In this document: positions 11,185 to 22,499 of the stretch, one piece after another
Position numbering within the stretch: the first letter of the stretch is position 1
How the letters are laid out: every line of letters begins with the position of its first letter
NCBI GenBank assembly: GCA_002633025.1
Contig: NMRB01001646.1
Coordinates: 26,032-90,031, forward strand
Length of the DNA: 64,000 nucleotides
Direction: 5' to 3'
Source of the DNA: Notospermus geniculatus
Lineage: Eukaryota > Nemertea > Pilidiophora > Heteronemertea > Lineidae
The notes under the pieces: generated by a model
Told to the model about the DNA's origin: nothing
What the model saw: the letters and a program-made list of their open reading frames with translations, nothing else
Database searches by the model: none
Position numbers and translations under genes: made by a program

Positions 11185-11283
11185 GGTCCTTAAGTGGGTG
11201 GCATTATATTTTTTACCCCTTATGCCAACCTCTGACCACATGCATCCTGTGAACATGTGCTCGCCACGGGTATCATGCTAGTA
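11185..11283 (+). repeat. dispersed repeat C, copy 2
   Basis: Inverse of 4538-4632, sharing ATTATATTTTTTACCCC and CTCGCCACGGGTATCATG. Confidence 0.6.
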
Positions 11284-11953
11284 TCTGTAAATAACTATCT
11301 GTACTTATTATCTGTATGAATTTATACTTGTGTAGCTGTGATATCTGTACATATTAGTATAATAATTGTGTTTTTTAATAATATCATATCATCATACTGT
11401 ATCATATCATTTATTTCGCCATCACAGTTGCACTATACAGGTGAATGCAGAAGTTTAAAGAATAAATTGGTCTGGAATTGCTTAAGGGGAAGCTGTTGTA
11501 CATNAACCGCTTCGAGCATTGCACTGTTGGGATACGATGTCAAGCACGTTCCTCATTATGGAACCTTGCATTAGTGCAACAGCCTTCGCTTTCCCGCTTG
11601 GAAGAACTATCATGATGTCACCGTTCTATGTGTTGTTTTGATGGCGATGGTATCTTATAAAGTCCTGTCCCTGTGATGACATCAGAGACCACTTTTGCAG
11701 GGAAGATGTACAGCTTTGTGCATAGCCCATCACATGGTTCAAGTGATGTGCAATTTGGCATGTCTGTTCTGTTCAGTTATCAAAATTAACTGAGCCTGAC
11801 TAATGTTTTTGGTAGTGACTGTCATTTCAGAGAAAATAAAAGCAGGTATGCTCCAAGTGCCTACAAGTACAACTAAATTACAACTCAATATTGTCAGCTG
11901 AGTGCATCGCCCATGGGCGACTGTTCTCAGAATGTCGCAAACCAAAAGTGAAA
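11284..11953. other. no recognised feature
   Basis: AT-rich at 11340-11430 with ATCAT runs; one N at 11504. Nothing else supported. Confidence 0.35.
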
Positions 11954-12103
11954 CCTTTAGGTTTCCTTTACATAGAAGTATACGGTATACGGTATACGAA
12001 AACACTGGTTAACAAAGGCTTCAACTGGTTTCACGACCGTGAAGCCATTGTTAACTGGCGTTTTCGTATACCGTATACTTCTATGTAAGGGAAGCCTTAG
12101 GGT
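11954..12103. mobile_element. palindromic MITE family F, copy 1
   Basis: Arms 11954-12027 and 12040-12103 are inverse complements, with words CATAGAAGTATACGGTATAC and GTTAACAAAGGC near the centre. The left arm carries an extra GGTATAC repeat. A diverged relative lies at 57080-57213. Confidence 0.8.
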
Positions 12104-12804
12104 TTGATGTCTTTATGGTATTACTGATGGGCCTAGTCCTGTTGTAATGCTATCGCATCGGCTGTCGAGTACTGTAGAGAAACCCGATCTGATATCAGGA
12201 ATATCACCAGAGTGGCGATGTCGCATGAAAGTGGCATCGTACTGTGGATGCGTCTTTGATCGAGCCAATGATATCACGTTCTGACAAGAATTCAGTGTCA
12301 GGTCAGAAAGCAGTTGTTGTCATCGCTTCTAGAATTCTGTTCTTATGGCATTGTATGGTGCTGGTTCCTGATGGAGACATTCCAGCCAGATCTGTGTACA
12401 GTACAGACCACAACTATTGGTTTCACGTAAATTACCAAGCCTAAAGAATAATGTTTTTATAAGGCACCAGACAAAGTGGCAGACAGACAATGACAGAGTT
12501 TGTTTTGTGCCACTTGGGATTTACTGCCAGACATGTAATGGATTATCTATGTAGACTTGTAATTGGTGCCTGACATTTTGTCAGGCAGCAACTGCCTAGT
12601 GCCAGTGACAGTTTGGTGCTGGAGAATGTCCTATGTCCACTCACTTATTCTCAGGCTTGAGTTACGCGTAACTTATGTCTTGGTTGCACGTGTAAGTTAC
12701 TCACATCTGCAACAGGGCATGTTGAATCACCTGCTACTGGGTCATCGGATGATGTGTGGAAAGGTTCACCACGCAACTCAGTGGTTTGCAAAATAAGAGT
12801 CATT
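12104..12804. other. no recognised feature
   Basis: No exon or repeat boundary identified. Confidence 0.35.
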
Positions 12805-12985
12805 CATTAGCTCGTAACCACTGGAGCTATTGATCTGAAACTTGGTACATATATACCCCTAGGTCAGATGACCTACGACACCAAGTTTCGGTTCGATTCG
12901 ATTCTTGGCTTGGCCTCCAGGTGGCCCAAACCAAAAACACAAAAAGTGCAATAATTCCTGAACTAATGACTGGATCATCTCCAAA
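12805..12985 (+). repeat. dispersed repeat G (GTAACC...CTATTGATCTG type)
   Basis: Shares CGTAACC.CTG..GCTATTGATCTG.AACTTGGT with 23465-23510. It is interrupted at 12986 by a TIR element. Confidence 0.55.
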
Positions 12986-13000
12986 GGGGCTGTTCACTTA

Positions 13001-13575
13001 GGCTTACTGGAATTTGCGCAAAATCAAAATGCGCAATGGGAAAATGCGCAACAGAATTGACCTCGCTCCAGGCTTTCTTGCGCGTCCGATAACATTACGT
13101 GGGTAGTAGCCTGGCCTCGAGTTCTGGGATTCCCAGAAGGGCGCATGCATTATGTTGAGACGCACTCTGATGTGTGGATCGATATTAACTCGTGACAACC
13201 CAGTGAACCGCGACGCACTTCGCTAAGGGAGTATAATGTTTAGGCCTACGTCAGTAGCCTACTTGTAACGTTGTGTAGTGTGAATGAATGAACGATATGA
13301 AAAGTCCCATACCAAAACAAAAGCAGATAGGAAGGAATATTTGGTCGTGTACAGCAGGCATTACCAAAGGTAATTGACTGATAACGCGTAACCGTATGCA
13401 TTAGCGTTCAAGAATGTTGATCACGTCTCGGGTCCATGGGACCTGAGGCTGAAACGTGATTGGCGAGATTCGAACGGAAGTCTATTTTTTTAATGGTGTG
13501 TTTTTGAATAATGATATCTCCCCTTTGCGCATTTTCCCATTGCGCATTTTGATTTTGCGCAAATTCCAGTAAGCC
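13001..13575. mobile_element. 575-bp TIR element with 9-bp target duplication (Mutator-like)
   Basis: The ends GGCTTACTGGAATTTGCGC and their inverse complement form perfect 51-bp terminal repeats (13001-13051, 13525-13575). They are flanked by the identical 9-mer GTTCACTTA at 12992-13000 and 13576-13584. A 9-bp duplication is typical of the Mutator superfamily. No transposase, so non-autonomous. Confidence 0.85.
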
Positions 13576-13734
13576 GTTCACTTAAGGGTCAATTGTACCA
13601 AATCCCAAGAACCACATTTTTGGCCTATTGGCCTGAGTAGGCTGTCCAGAAGAGGCTTGTGCAGTCAGGCATGAGTCAGGCATGAGGGGAGTATGACATA
13701 AGCAAGAAAGAGGCCAGGGTAATGGAATTCTTGA

Positions 13735-14242
13735 AATTATACTCAATAGGGCTCGTTGTGATCTCATTAGCCATCTGTTCGCCCATAACTTTGTCAATGT
13801 GAACGATCCCAGGTGCCCTTGCGGCTACCGTCAACAGTCCACACAGCACGTTCTTTTTAACTGTCCCCTCTTGAATAATCAACGTTCCTTATTTGAAGCT
13901 GATATCGACAGTATTCCTGAATTTGATTCTATTCTGTACAATTCTAATCCCCATAGTACACGCTTGCAGATCCTCTTACATGGTTCCTCAAATTATCGCC
14001 ATTCTTCTATTAGAAATGGGCAAAAAAATTGTCAAAAACAGCTGATTTCTTATTGTGTGCCGAAGAAATTTACCAATCTTTACAGCCTATCCTGTCCAAC
14101 ACAGTTGCCCTCTATCTCCAACTTACTGTACATATATATAATTTGCTATAGTTTCAGGGAGTTTTGCCACGATCACAGTCTCATCGCCTGCACAATCTGC
14201 ACCATCACTGCCTATATTTCTATGTTCTATGTGACTAGCTAA
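13735..14242 (+). pseudogene. LINE ORF2 C-terminal fragment with CCHC-like knuckle
   Basis: Reads RARCDLISHLFAHNFV then NDPRCPCG and QHVLFNCPLL at about 13799-13875, the C..CG...H.L..CP signature found after the reverse transcriptase in several LINE clades. The frame stays open to a stop at 14242, but the last part is low in conserved motifs. The upstream enzyme domains are missing. Confidence 0.7.
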
Positions 14243-14375
14243 GAGGGCCAGTAAATGCTCTGCTTTGGCCCTCCTTTGAATTCTATTGTACTTTTCTCTC
14301 TAAACAGTACCGGTATATATATATGGAATTCTTATATTTATATTGTACAATTGACCCTTGAGTGAGCGGCCCCTT

Positions 14376-15270
14376 TTTAGCTCACCTCTGTGAGGTGAGC
14401 TTCTCCCATGGTGTGTCGTCCGTCGTCCGTCGTCGTCCGTCGTCGTCGTCGTCCGTCGTCGTTAACAGGGGTGGCACGTTTCTAAACCGCTTGGGTTACA
14501 AACTTGAAATTTGGTGTACAGGTACCCTATGGTAAAAACTATCTCTGGACCGAAACTTAGCGCTGCTGCTTGTACACTCTGGCCTGTAGGGGGCGCTTTG
14601 TGAAAACCTTCTTTCGGCCGTAACTCCTGAACGCGGTTAGGGGCCATCCATATTTTTCATCATTATCACAAGTGTACAAACCGTACGAGGGGGGGAGGGG
14701 GTTAAAGAGCTGTGTACACTTTTTTCAACATGAATAATGATGACTCTGTCAAAGTGTGAATCGGCGGTCGCCATGTTGAAAACACGTTTCTAAAAACACT
14801 AGGCCTAGTTACAGTTAACTACAGAGTGGTCCAGATAATGAAATACTGATACCTTGGTCAGGTTGATATCTTTTTGAACATGATGCAGAATGCTTTATGC
14901 ATGGCTTGTATTAAATCCAACTCCTGGTTCTGTGAAATAAAAATGAACAATGGTTTCTTTGAAATTGATCTCTTTATTTCATGGAAAATCCTCAAGCGCA
15001 TTGATTATGTTGGGGGACTTGATGCCGGATTGGGTCGACAGTCATCATTTTTCTCTGCTGGATGTACACTTTTGGAGGGGGGAGGGGGGTTGCCAAAAAG
15101 TGTACTCTTTGTACACTTGTGATAATGATGAAAAATATGGATGGCCCCTTAGCTAGAACCACGAAACTTTTATGGTGGGTTCCTCTGATGAGACTTCATC
15201 ACATAAATCCCGGGTTTTTGATTTGACCTACTTTTCAAGGTCACAGAGGTCAAAGTTCAAAATTCACTGN
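14376..15270 (+). repeat. dispersed repeat H, copy 1 (interrupted)
   Basis: Starts with the palindrome AGCTCACCTCTGTGAGGTGAGCT and a (CGTC)n stretch at 14402-14462. It continues through CTGTAGGGGGCGCTTTGTG and, after an insertion at 14641-15148, GGTGGGTTC.TCTGATGA and TTTTCAAGGTCA. It matches 27185-27622 in inverse orientation along its whole length. Confidence 0.8.
14641..15148. mobile_element. 508-bp TIR MITE inside repeat H, TTAG duplication
   Basis: The ends GGGCCATCCATATTTTTC...and their inverse complement form about 40-bp terminal repeats. TTAG at 14637-14640 and 15149-15152 flanks it, and the uninterrupted copy of repeat H (near 27380) has a single equivalent site. Interior rich in G runs and GTACACTTTT words. 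Confidence 0.8.
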
Positions 15271-15289
15271 TGAGGATACAGGCAGGACA

Positions 15290-15630
15290 AGAAATATTTC
15301 GACAGTGAATGAAATTATTATTATACATTACTTATAAAGCGCCCTATTCCATAAGGCTGTAAGGCGCTGTACATAAAATTCCATTATAAGAAATAAATGC
15401 AAGGCGTAAAACATTGTGAAAATATCCTAAGTAAAACTCTGAATAAAAAGATGGGTTTTGAGAGATGTTTTAAAAGAAGAAATTGTCCCAGGCAGCCTTA
15501 CACCCTGTGGAAGAGCATTCCACAGAACAGGGGCCACCTGTCTGAAAGATCGGTTTCCGAACCTCTTTGTTTTGGTTTTTGGGACAGACAGGAGGCCCTT
15601 TCGGCAAAATTTTGAAATTTGCACCATGTA
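15290..15630 (-). pseudogene. LINE 3' end: reverse transcriptase C-terminus and 3' UTR
   Basis: On the minus strand 15627-15427 reads TKRFGNRSFRQVAPVLWN then LP..VR....ISSFK.SLKTHLF, the standard end of CR1/L2-like reverse transcriptases. The 3' UTR downstream (15426-15290) contains the ACTTATAAAGCGCC...GCGCTGTAC motif common in LINE tails. 5'-truncated. Confidence 0.8.
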
Positions 15631-15845
15631 ATTTTGTATTCTCCATTCGTCTGTTTAGAAACTGATGTTATCTTGAAGCATTTTCTATGCATAAGTGACA
15701 AACCCTTAGTTTTCAGGGAAAAATGTCAACAAGACGAAGTGTCCAGGAACTTACTAATAAACAACAGCTGGGATGTGTAGGCGACCAGTGATAAAGATAC
15801 AAGTTTATATCTTTTTATATTGCCATTGCAATGTTTGTACAGAAT

Positions 15846-15990
15846 ATTTAGCAAATTTTCGACCCCAACCGGGGTCTTCTTCAGGCTGGAACAATTACTA
15901 TCTGGAACTCTAGAACTCTAGGTCTTTTCTAGAGTTTCAGATAGTAAAGTTCCAGCCTGAAGAAGACCCCGGTCGAAAATTTGCTATACT
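15846..15990. mobile_element. palindromic element with GAAGAAGACCCC arms
   Basis: Arms about 15850-15916 and 15928-15988 are inverse complements apart from a 6-base deletion in the right arm. The left arm, read on the minus strand, contains CTGAAGAAGACCCC, a GGTT loop, then GGGGTCGAAA. See findings and rejected items on the ribozyme-like core. Confidence 0.75.
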
Positions 15991-17108
15991 CTGGAAATTG
16001 ACTTTATATTCTTTATCATATTGTGTGTCGATTTTTGTGCTCGCCTTCTCTTTGCAATGTTTGTACACATGTTATAACTCGTACATCAAATTACAACTTA
16101 ACTCAGTGCACAGGCAACTTATACTCAGGCTTATATTACAGAGTACATTAATTGACACACAAAAGAAGCAACATCTGGTCAATCTCATCACTTGTTAATA
16201 TCTCATATCTCTGTTACCTCTTACTCATACGTTCCCTAATTTGACATCAAACCCTTCTTAACTCCTGCCGGTTGTCCCGTGTACTCCCTTCAATATCTTT
16301 TATCTTAACCCTTCCGCATATCTGTCCCAACCATACTTATTTACAAGAGTATTAAAATGTATTCCCAGTAGATGACCGGCTATCGGTTCTTTGAGAAAGA
16401 ATATTCCTGCAGAGCTTGATATATAAATTCTGATTTAAATAATGCAGTAAAGTATTTGGCAAAATGTCTTTCAATCTGGAATTCTATGGAATCTTCTAAA
16501 ATGAAAGGAATCAATGCGTTATGTGTATGATAAGGTAATTTCAATCATGCCGATAACCCAAAACAGCTACTGATGACGACAACCTTTATAACACCATTCA
16601 TCTGCAAAGGCCAAGCTCGGCTGTTCTGTTTTACCCCCAGTTAAAATAGGGTTAAAATATTTTTAAAAATCTCACATTTTATGCAAATATTTCCTCACAA
16701 ACAATCATGTTGAGATGATTTGTTAATCAATGACAAATAATATCTATACTCTCTCATTATAGCAAGAGTTCCGGAATTATTTTGCTGTTTTCATGCTGAT
16801 TTTGAACATTTTGCAAAAGTCCTTCGTTTCCATATTAACGCAGTTGATGTCATATTTGTCACATGTCATTACCTAGTGTATATTATAAGGTATAACATCT
16901 AAAGTTTTTTTGTGAAAATCAGTCACGTGTAAGGTAATGAAAATTTAGTTGAAAAAAAATGTTCGGAAAAAGAACATCCCCTTTCAAACTGCTGCCAAAA
17001 ATGCGTTTTATTCACTTCGAAATATTCCTGGTCATAAAGTGTGTCGCAATGGATCCTAATAATACCCGTGAAAAGAAAAATGCGCACAATACTTACTTTT
17101 TTGAACAT
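15991..17108. other. no recognised gene
   Basis: AT-rich DNA with no exon, RNA gene or repeat end that I can support. Confidence 0.4.
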
Positions 17109-17314
17109 AGGGAACACCGGTCACGCAGACCACGCGAGAATATTCGCGTGGGTTTGAACTGATGGTACACATATGCCACCTATTATTCATGACGCCATTG
17201 ACGATTCAAGGTGTGATTGGCCGTGCTTGGTGAACCGCATCTCTCTAACAACGAACCTCTATAGGTGTCACGTCTGCTCTATAAGTCATCATGTGACCAA
17301 TGGTGCTTCCCATT
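17109..17314 (+). mobile_element. solo terminal repeat of the 1391-2180 family
   Basis: Matches 1391-1590 over about 205 bp (TAGGGAACACCGGTCACG...ATTGGCCGTGCTTGG), with a short insertion near 17190. No opposite arm follows. Confidence 0.75.
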
Positions 17315-17436
17315 CGATATTAACCGCTGGGCATTTACACTCTAAATTTTGCTTGGTTATTTTCGTGACCCAATTGCTGGGTTGACAAATTTCAGTTAAT
17401 ATTTTTTCAGTGTGTAACTTGTTTCGAGAGAGTATG

Positions 17437-17577
17437 GTAATAGGGAATTTTCGCAAAGCCCCCGAAACGTCAACGCGAACGCCACTCCCATTGTTCGATG
17501 CCACGAAGTAGGCAGCAAACAAAAGGACAGGCGTCCGCGTTGGCGTTTCGGGGGCTTGGCGAAAACTCGCTATTGTT
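17437..17577. mobile_element. palindromic MITE with GCCCCCGAAACG arms
   Basis: TTTTCGCAAAGCCCCCGAAA near the left end and TTTCGGGGGCTTGGCGAAAA near the right are inverse complements; arms about 45 bp, spacer about 55 bp. Confidence 0.75.
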
Positions 17578-17732
17578 AACTTACATTGGCGCTCCCTCAA
17601 CGTAAAACGGCTCATCAATTATGCCAGCTGTTATATCTGCAAATACAGATCGTTTCACGGTCAACGAAAAGAGGCATTTTAACCTGCTACAACTCTATTA
17701 ACGTTTGCGAATTTCGAGCGAAGCAAGCGAGA

Positions 17733-17851
17733 GGTTAAGAACTCGCTCCGTTAACGGTAACACTAACGCTAAACGTTATTTTTACATTGCAAATGTACGT
17801 CAGAAATAGCGTTAGCGTTAGTGTTATCGTTAACGGAGCGATTTCTTAAAG
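17733..17851. mobile_element. palindromic MITE family I, copy 1
   Basis: Arms start AAGAACTCGCTCCGTTAACG and read through ACACTAACGCTAAACGTTAT. Partial relatives lie at 29324-29390 and 58973-59050. Confidence 0.75.
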
Positions 17852-18681
17852 CAAATGGCTCGCGGGTTTGTTGACAGTTGATTGTTGACATGTCCTCAAA
17901 TCAAGCGCCGTTTTGAGAAAAAGGCGAAAGAAGGATTTTAGTTTAATGGGAAATGCATTACACAGCCAAACTTCGGAGGCGTATTCTGCATAATCTACCG
18001 CTTCGAAATCAATGTGAATGGTACAAAATGTGCATTTTGACCGAATGATTTTGAAACTGTCATTAACTCATTTTAACAAATTTTTAATGGAACCTTGTCC
18101 CCAGTGTTTACGTTCGCATATGTGCACATGTTTTGCATATGGCTGGAGCACGGCTTTGCCTGGAGGCGAGATTCACTCTCTATGGGAGGTACCACCAAAA
18201 ATGTAAACATCAAACCCCGCGAGCCATTTGCTTTAACCTCTCGAATGCCGCAACCGTTGTTTTTTCCACCGCGTTGATTGTGGACATCGCCCTGCTAGAA
18301 ATTCGCGTGAACGGATTCTTAACTTAGTGATCTCTGCGTGGAGTCCGAAAATATCTCCTCGTATAGTCTTGATCAGGCCAACTTTTGATTTCACCATGGA
18401 CACTGAAGGACGGTAAAATCTTAAAAGGCTAGTAGTAGCTTCAGACCAATTTAGTACCGCTACTTACGGAAAACGTTGGAAACAAACAAGTAATATGCGT
18501 TCACCGTTGCCACAGGCATGCCCCATTGAGGACTGCAAGACAAAAACAGGTTTTCATTTATGGCACTGAGATTTGGAAAACTGCTCGATGAGTTTTTTCT
18601 AGCGAATGAGCAAGGCTCAATAGAATCAAATTTTGATTCGGTCAGCTGCCATGTGGGCGGCATTTTCCGCCAAAAATGGAT
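17852..18681. other. inverted short repeat, otherwise unassigned
   Basis: GCAAATGGCTCGCGGGTTTG at 17852-17871 recurs inversely near 18217-18236 with one extra C, so 17852-18250 may be a degraded inverted-repeat element. No coding signal. Confidence 0.4.
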
Positions 18682-19236
18682 AATCGCAGAGGGATGTTTG
18701 CAGAGGGATAATTGCAGAGGGGTGTTCGCAGAGGTGAGAGGGATGTTCACAGAGGGATGTTCGCAGAGGGGTATTCGTAGATGGATGTTCGTACAGGTAT
18801 ATTCTTATTTCGCAGAGGGATATTCATAGTGGGAAGTTCACAGAGGGATGTTCACAGAGGGATACTCGCAGAGGGATGTTCGCAGAGGAATATTCCCAGA
18901 GGGATGTTCGCAGAGGGATATTCGCAGAGGGATGTTCACAGAGGGATGTTCGCAGCGGGATATTCCCAGAGGGATGTTTGCAGAAGAATATTCGCAGCGG
19001 GATGTTCAGAGAGGGATGTTGGCAGAGGGATATTCGCAGAGGGATGTTCACAGAGGGATGTTCGAAGAGGGATATTCCCAGAGGATGTTCGCAGAGGGAT
19101 ACTCACAGAGGGATATTCGCAGAGGGATGTTCGCAGAGGGGGGGTTGCAGAGGGAGATTCACAGAGGGATATTCTCAGTGAGATATTCGCACAGGAATGT
19201 TTGCATGGGGATATTCGGAGAGGGATATTTGCAGTG
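18682..19236 (+). repeat. 14-bp minisatellite, about 36-40 units
   Basis: Tandem units of consensus CAGAGGGATGTTCG, with A/G, G/A and C/T variants (ATATTC, TTCACAG, TTCCCAG). Since 14 is not a multiple of 3, every forward frame cycles through the same 14-residue period (EGCSQRDVRRGIFA-like). All three stay open for 300-580 bp, and two reverse frames are also open. These frames are products of the repeat, not evidence of a gene. Confidence 0.9.
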
Positions 19237-19255
19237 GCAAAACTCGAGTCATTCA

Positions 19256-19467
19256 CTAAAGGCCTCTATACACTGAATGACAAAAGACGAAATTATTCGC
19301 TACAATTGTCCGTTCCAAAATACTTTTTGAGGAAACGTTCCATAAATGTTAAAATATTCTGACACTTTTGTGGAGGGTTTCAACATGTCGCCAGATCAAG
19401 TATTGTAGAACTGACCATAGCAGCGACTAATTTCGACTTTTGTCATTCAGTGTATAGAGGCCTTTAG
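19256..19467. mobile_element. 212-bp MITE with 40-bp TIRs
   Basis: CTAAAGGCCTCTATACACTG at 19256 is matched by its inverse complement ending 19467. Arms of 40 bp differ at one visible position. It abuts the minisatellite. Confidence 0.8.
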
Positions 19468-20105
19468 AATAAACAAATCGCTCACACGGCTTAAGATTTT
19501 GTGAACAAAGCCTAATTGGGCTGTTCCATTGTGGTCCTGGGGTGACACGGGAACACTGCTGGGTGAATCTTGTGTATACAAGCTGGTTCAACATACAACA
19601 CCAAAGGTCCCCCCCACACCTAGGTTTTCACTGAGAAATTTCTAACCAGGAAAACCAGCAGTAATCACGCATTTCTTTTTTTTGTGAGCATGTGAGTTTT
19701 TTGATATCATTGCCGTTCATTTTGATCTCCTTCTAATGTCAAAATGGCATTAAATCGTCGATGATCGATTTCGTCATTATTTGACTGACAATGACAATCA
19801 AAACCTGCAAATGAACTTAGTGGGGACTTTCTTTGAAGTACCGTATTGCCGGATATTTTTGGCATTCTATTTTACTGACGAAAAGGAGGAAGGGGTTAAT
19901 GCAGCAAATTGCATTATGTAACCTACGGATGCACAGACATGTGTAAATGATAAATGTTCAAGAATAAGTTCAACATGTTAACCCATTCAGAACTTCTGAC
20001 CAAAAACGTAAGTGTTAATATGTCAGCAGCGCCACCTATTATTTTAGTTTTGCACCAAACGTTATGTAGATACATCCTAGTACTAAGACACTGCGAAGGA
20101 ATTTT
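19468..20105. other. no recognised feature
   Basis: Nothing beyond unassigned non-coding DNA. Confidence 0.4.
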
Positions 20106-20245
20106 AAAAAAATATTAACTCATACGGCTCAACTACGTAAGGGATCGCAGCGGCCCCTTTTATCTTAATTCGTGCTAAGGCATGATGGGACATCACCATG
20201 CATCAACATCCAATCAAATTCGACCTCATTAAAATTTGTCTAATT
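20106..20245 (+). repeat. dispersed repeat J, copy 1
   Basis: Shares CCCCTTTTATCTTAATT, GGCATGATGGGACATC and CCAATCAAATTCGACCT with 31017-31172, same orientation. Confidence 0.7.
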
Positions 20246-20684
20246 TGTCCGAAAGTGAACAGCCCCCTAAGAAAACATACGCGAGCGCCATCTGTTGTCT
20301 TCGCGTCGTATAATGTCTTCGTGTTGTATGATGTCTACGCGTCGCGTAGATAGGTCTCAAGCATGGTGTGTGGATGTCCTCGTTTTGAAAGATACGAGGT
20401 CTTTGTTTCACATTACAACGTCTTTATTTTACTACATAACGTCCTCGTTCTAACTGTCCTTGTTTTCACCTCCACGTCCTTTTTGGCGGTAATAACTGCC
20501 CATACGCGCCTATCACATCCTTGCTGCTGGCAGGAATTTGACTTGACTACAGCCCCATTTACTCTACGGAATTTTCACCGAGCTCGGTCCGGATAGAGCA
20601 CGTTTCGGTACAATTTTTCCAAATGCAAATAGGTCAAGCCACTTATCCCGATGTACCAAATGGCAGGGTAAACGGGCCTGTCCC

Positions 20685-21060
20685 GGGCCATATAGATTTT
20701 AAGGAATCTGGAAAACAAGGATCCCAAGGAACCTTACGGAATGCTGTCTGCAGTTCATGCCTCTTCTCATACCTACGTGTACACCTGAATGCACGTGATA
20801 GCCTACTAGTAGGCCTATCAATGTGACATCCCTCCTGCTGGTGAAAAATCAAAAGTGCTCCTGCAGACTGAAATCTTATCCCATGGTGCACATTTTGAAC
20901 GTGTATCGCAAAAAAAACATTTATAGACGTTTTCCTGGCGGATTACTCTGTACAGTGAATATACAATCATAATAATGTCGTTTTGCATTATTTGGAGTTA
21001 ATTCCGTAGGATTCCTTGGGGATCCTTGTTTTCCAGATTCCTTAAAAATCTATATGGCCC
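20685..21060. mobile_element. 376-bp TIR MITE
   Basis: GGGCCATATAGATTTTAAGG at 20685 and its inverse complement ending 21060 form about 58-bp terminal repeats that include GGAAAACAAGGATCC. No transposase inside. Confidence 0.8.
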
Positions 21061-21690
21061 CTCTCCGCTGGATTTTCAAAGCGGTCCAATAGAAGAACAT
21101 CGCACGATCAATCGACGTACAGTCGATATGGACGTTTGTCTGCCAATAAAATCTTTGCTACGAAAACGTCATGGCCATCTGTACAGGCGGCTTGGTGTCG
21201 ACCATCTATTGATTACAGTCGACCCGCAAAGGTCCTTTTCTACGGCAGATTTATTTTGCGCGCGGGAAAATAATAGGCGATCAGGGCCCTCGACAAGGCT
21301 CCTCGAGTACCTCATTCGAGAAATCGGACACCTCGCACAAAAGTGCGTTTATCGAGAAGACCGTTCAAATTCAACCACATAAATCATACATCAGTATTTA
21401 GCTAAGACATTGACCTTTCCATTAGTGTAATTTATTTTGGAATAATGCAAACGAGTGAAGAGAAATCGTTTAAGAATTTCGTCCTCCGCACAGACTTGGT
21501 GGTCACTTGGAGTAGAGCGTTGTTAAAAACATCGCCATAACTCCATAAATACTTGCCTGCATAAAACCAGCAAAACTGAATGGATGGAGAAACTATCAAT
21601 CTCCAATCTGTATTAATTTCATACATCGGCATGGTATTCCAAGTTTTTGTACGCAGTTTGAACAGCAGTAGGTAACGATTCTCGCAGCCA
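21061..21690. other. no recognised gene
   Basis: Short frames on both strands. A minus-strand frame at 21432-21632 was considered as a peptidase exon and rejected. Confidence 0.35.
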
Positions 21691-21691
21691 T

Positions 21692-21775
21692 AAACCTGGT
21701 TCCTTGGCTGCCGAGTGGCGCTGACTGACGATTCGACCAGTCAGCGCCACCGTCGGAGCCCATGGAACCAGTTTA
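21692..21775. repeat. short inverted repeat with TGGCGCTGACTG arms
   Basis: AACCTGGTTCC...GTGGCGCTGACTG pairs with CAGTCAGCGCCAC...GGAACCAGTTT. A CAGTCAGCGCCACC word with GGGAACCAG nearby also occurs at 1888-1923, so it may be a small family. Confidence 0.65.
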
Positions 21776-22499
21776 ACAATGGATAAAGCGAAAGAGATTT
21801 CTTGAAAATGTGGTTGTGTTTCGGGGTGATTGTCAACCCCTCAGACATGAGTGCATAAAACCACGCTTCGCATGTGAATTCTTCTTTGTTATAACAACCC
21901 GAATGACCTAAGCAGAAGTTTCAAAATACTATTCCAAGAAAGTGTACGCACTTTGAAGAACGCCTGTTTTCGAAAACTCAAGGTTACCTTTCGATCGATA
22001 ACTCGGCTAAAACTGAACCGATTTCGATGAAATTTTCGGCAACTTTCGTAGAGAAACACCCATCAACATGTAAACATCACGCCACCTTCAAACGTCTTAC
22101 TAATCGTGCGTAATTAGTGATTGTTTTATAGTGTCTGCTACGCCTACGTCACTGCCTCTTTTTCGTTCAGTGATTTGGCAGTTAGTACCGCCAAATATCG
22201 CGGCTGACACGTCGTGGCGCTGTTCATACCTTTGCGGGTCGACTGATTAAAAGTTGTCGTTGTCCAGGCCCAGTGAGCGCATCCAGAATCTCAGTTCATA
22301 TATGGTGGCACCCCTCTTGCATTGCCCTGGGGACATTCACTCATTTTCGCTGTGTTAGAGGGACATTCCCTCATGCGTACACGCCAGTTTTGTAGTGTCG
22401 TCAGTTGTTATAGCTTAGTCACATGTCAATGTTTTCACGGCCACTATCTACTTTGCTGGTCAGCTAATAAGAATATTTTCTTCTTTACAGACCCATGAC
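21776..22499. other. no recognised feature
   Basis: Non-coding, no defined repeat edges. Confidence 0.35.

Larger units (their letters stand above)
12986..14375. mobile_element. TIR element carrying a LINE fragment, itself interrupted
   Basis: The left end (12986-13000 continued at 13585-13605, GGGGCTGTTCACTTA + AGGGTCAATTGTAC) is the inverse complement of 14345-14375 after removal of the 13001-13575 insertion and its duplicated target. Without the insert it is about 806 bp. It contains the LINE piece at 13735-14242. Confidence 0.65.

Noticed and set aside
15846-15990. Functional hammerhead ribozyme
   Set aside because: The core resembles one, but an extra A breaks the junction and no stems I and III with a cleavable UH site form, so it is kept only as a candidate for testing.
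18781-19362. A 193-residue repeat protein gene
   Set aside because: Openness is a by-product of a stop-free 14-bp repeat in every frame; no start context, splice site or non-repeat domain.
21432-21632. Minus-strand frame with SPSIQFCWFYAG as a peptidase exon
   Set aside because: Only loosely like the family's VNAYY...FPAG motif; splice phases disagree and conserved residues are absent.
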